Positions 19,971 to 20,748 of a stretch of 20,748 nt of DNA are shown here, piece by piece. Origin of the DNA: Thermococcus sp. Its GTDB lineage: Archaea; Methanobacteriota_B; Thermococci; Thermococcales; Thermococcaceae. Each line of letters begins with the position of its first letter. The first letter of the stretch is position 1. The position numbers and the translations under genes were made by a program. The notes below the pieces were generated by a model that was given only the letters and a program-made list of their open reading frames with translations, did no database searches and had not been told where the DNA came from. The stretch is taken from the NCBI GenBank assembly GCA_027023165.1, contig JALVWX010000005.1:1-20748 (forward strand). The letters are read 5' to 3'.

Positions 19971-20748
19971 TCACAGAAGGAAACCCCTCAGGTAGGTGGA
20001 TCCGGCCCAATCGACCCGGGCTTTAACCAGCTCACCGACCTTTCCGGAGTCGAGGATTATCTCCTTGTAGTTGAAGGTCCGCCCCTCGATTCCGCCCTTC
20101 TTTCCGGGGCCGTGGACGAGAACTTCAACCGTCTTTCCAGTGTAGGCTTTGTTAATCTCGTAGGCTATCTGAAGGCGAAGCCTGTGGAGAAGCCTTGAGC
20201 GCTCCTTTACGAGCCAGCCTGGCAACTGCTTCCATTTGGCGGCTATGGTTCCGGGCCTCGCCGAGTAGCGGGAGACGTTAACCTTGTCCGGCCTTATCCT
20301 CTTTACCAGCTCGACGGTGTTTTGGAACGCTTCATCGCTCTCCCCCGGAAAGCCAACTATGATGTCCGTGTTGAGGTTTAAGCTAGGGATTTTTCGCCGG
20401 AAGACCCTCACTATCTCCTCGAACTCTTCAACGGTGTAGTTCCTACCCATTCTCCTGAGGATTTCATCGTCCCCGCTCTGGACCGGCAGGTGGAGGAAGC
20501 GGTAGACCTTCTCATCCAGGTAGGCCTCAACCAGCTCATCGAGGATTTTTATAGCATGATTGGGGTTCATCATGCCCACTCTGACCCGGAAGTCGCCCTC
20601 AATGGCCGTTATCTCGTCGAGAAGTTTTGCCAAGTTCGTTCCGATGTCGAAGCCGTAGCAACCGGTGTCCTCGCTTGAGAGAATAATCTCCTTATAGCCC
20701 CTCGCGAGCGCTTCCTTCACCCATTTAAGGATAAGCTCGGGTTTGTAG
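19971..20748 (-). CDS. Radical-SAM tRNA methylthiotransferase (e-MtaB/CDKAL1 type), C-terminal part
   Basis: 258 residues are visible; the gene runs off the right edge. The frame stays open to the window end, reading YKPELILKWV before the GTG at 20720, so that GTG is not the start. HLPVQSGDDEILRRMGRNYT and NTDIIVGFPGESDEAFQNT are hallmark blocks of the MiaB family. The last about 60 residues form the RNA-binding TRAM domain (GKTVEVLVHGPGKKGGIEGR to GSTYLRGFLL). The iron-sulfur CxxxCxxC motif would lie just outside. In archaea the enzyme adds a methylthio group to t6A37 of tRNA. Confidence 0.9.
   Translation of the reverse strand, partial: YKPELILKWVKEALARGYKEIILSSEDTGCYGFDIGTNLAKLLDEITAIEGDFRVRVGMMNPNHAIKILDELVEAYLDEKVYRFLHLPVQSGDDEILRRMGRNYTVEEFEEIVRVFRRKIPSLNLNTDIIVGFPGESDEAFQNTVELVKRIRPDKVNVSRYSARPGTIAAKWKQLPGWLVKERSRLLHRLRLQIAYEINKAYTGKTVEVLVHGPGKKGGIEGRTFNYKEIILDSGKVGELVKARVDWAGSTYLRGFLL

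Overview
The window is chromosomal DNA of a hyperthermophilic archaeon of the Thermococcales, most likely a Thermococcus. This rests on gene content and on signals seen directly. The DNA is GC-rich. Genes are tightly packed and often overlap. Starts are preceded by GGTG/GGTGAT Shine-Dalgarno motifs, and promoters carry TTTAAA or TTTATA boxes about 25 bases before the expected transcript start. The gene set is archaeal: NAC, TrmJ-like SpoU methylase, NADH-type ketopantoate reductase, SEC11-like signal peptidase, exported S16-like protease and an e-MtaB/CDKAL1-type methylthiotransferase. A CCA-encoded tRNA-Ala carries the G3-U70 identity pair. No stretch longer than 300 bases lacks a gene.

Layout. 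1-1730 (minus): start of the nac gene, then a cation/proton antiporter translationally coupled to a CBS-domain protein. 1803-1982 (plus): a small one-span membrane protein that may share a bidirectional promoter with the CBS gene. 2034-2644 (plus): a VapBC toxin-antitoxin pair. 2646-4889 (minus): an overlapping operon of trmJ-like methylase, O6-methylguanine-DNA methyltransferase and a membrane protein with unusual 13- and 38-residue helical repeats. 4935-7882 (plus): a four-gene operon (membrane protein, ketopantoate reductase, PhoU/DUF47 protein, phosphoglycerate dehydrogenase).

7947-9339 holds an AAA/DUF4143 ATPase preceded by three palindrome-like elements with centres exactly 34 bases apart. 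It is followed by tRNA-Ala(CGC) and an M20 metallopeptidase. 10857-12797 (minus) is an exported, membrane-anchored protease with the Ser-Lys dyad of Lon. 12863-13622 (minus) is a two-winged-helix regulator overlapping a small membrane protein, divergent from tldD at 13704-15065. A lipoprotein, a twice-frameshifted ferritin-like gene and a cupin follow.

16581-18723 (minus) is a Type II restriction-modification operon (D12-class adenine methylase plus SacI-family nuclease), with a perfect palindrome beside its TATA box. 18792-19810 (minus) is a signal peptidase paired with a small exported beta-rich protein, a possible extracellular fibre or surface module. The window ends in a truncated tRNA methylthiotransferase gene.

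Hand counts of 60-base samples show lower GC (38-45%) in vapC, the ATPase gene, the nuclease gene and the exported-protein gene than in serA (65%). This suggests several accessory insertions in an otherwise housekeeping region. The most interesting candidates are the 34-base operator array with its ATPase, the signal peptidase/exported-protein pair with overlapping inverted repeats, the restriction-modification operon with its palindrome, and the doubly frameshifted ferritin-like gene.
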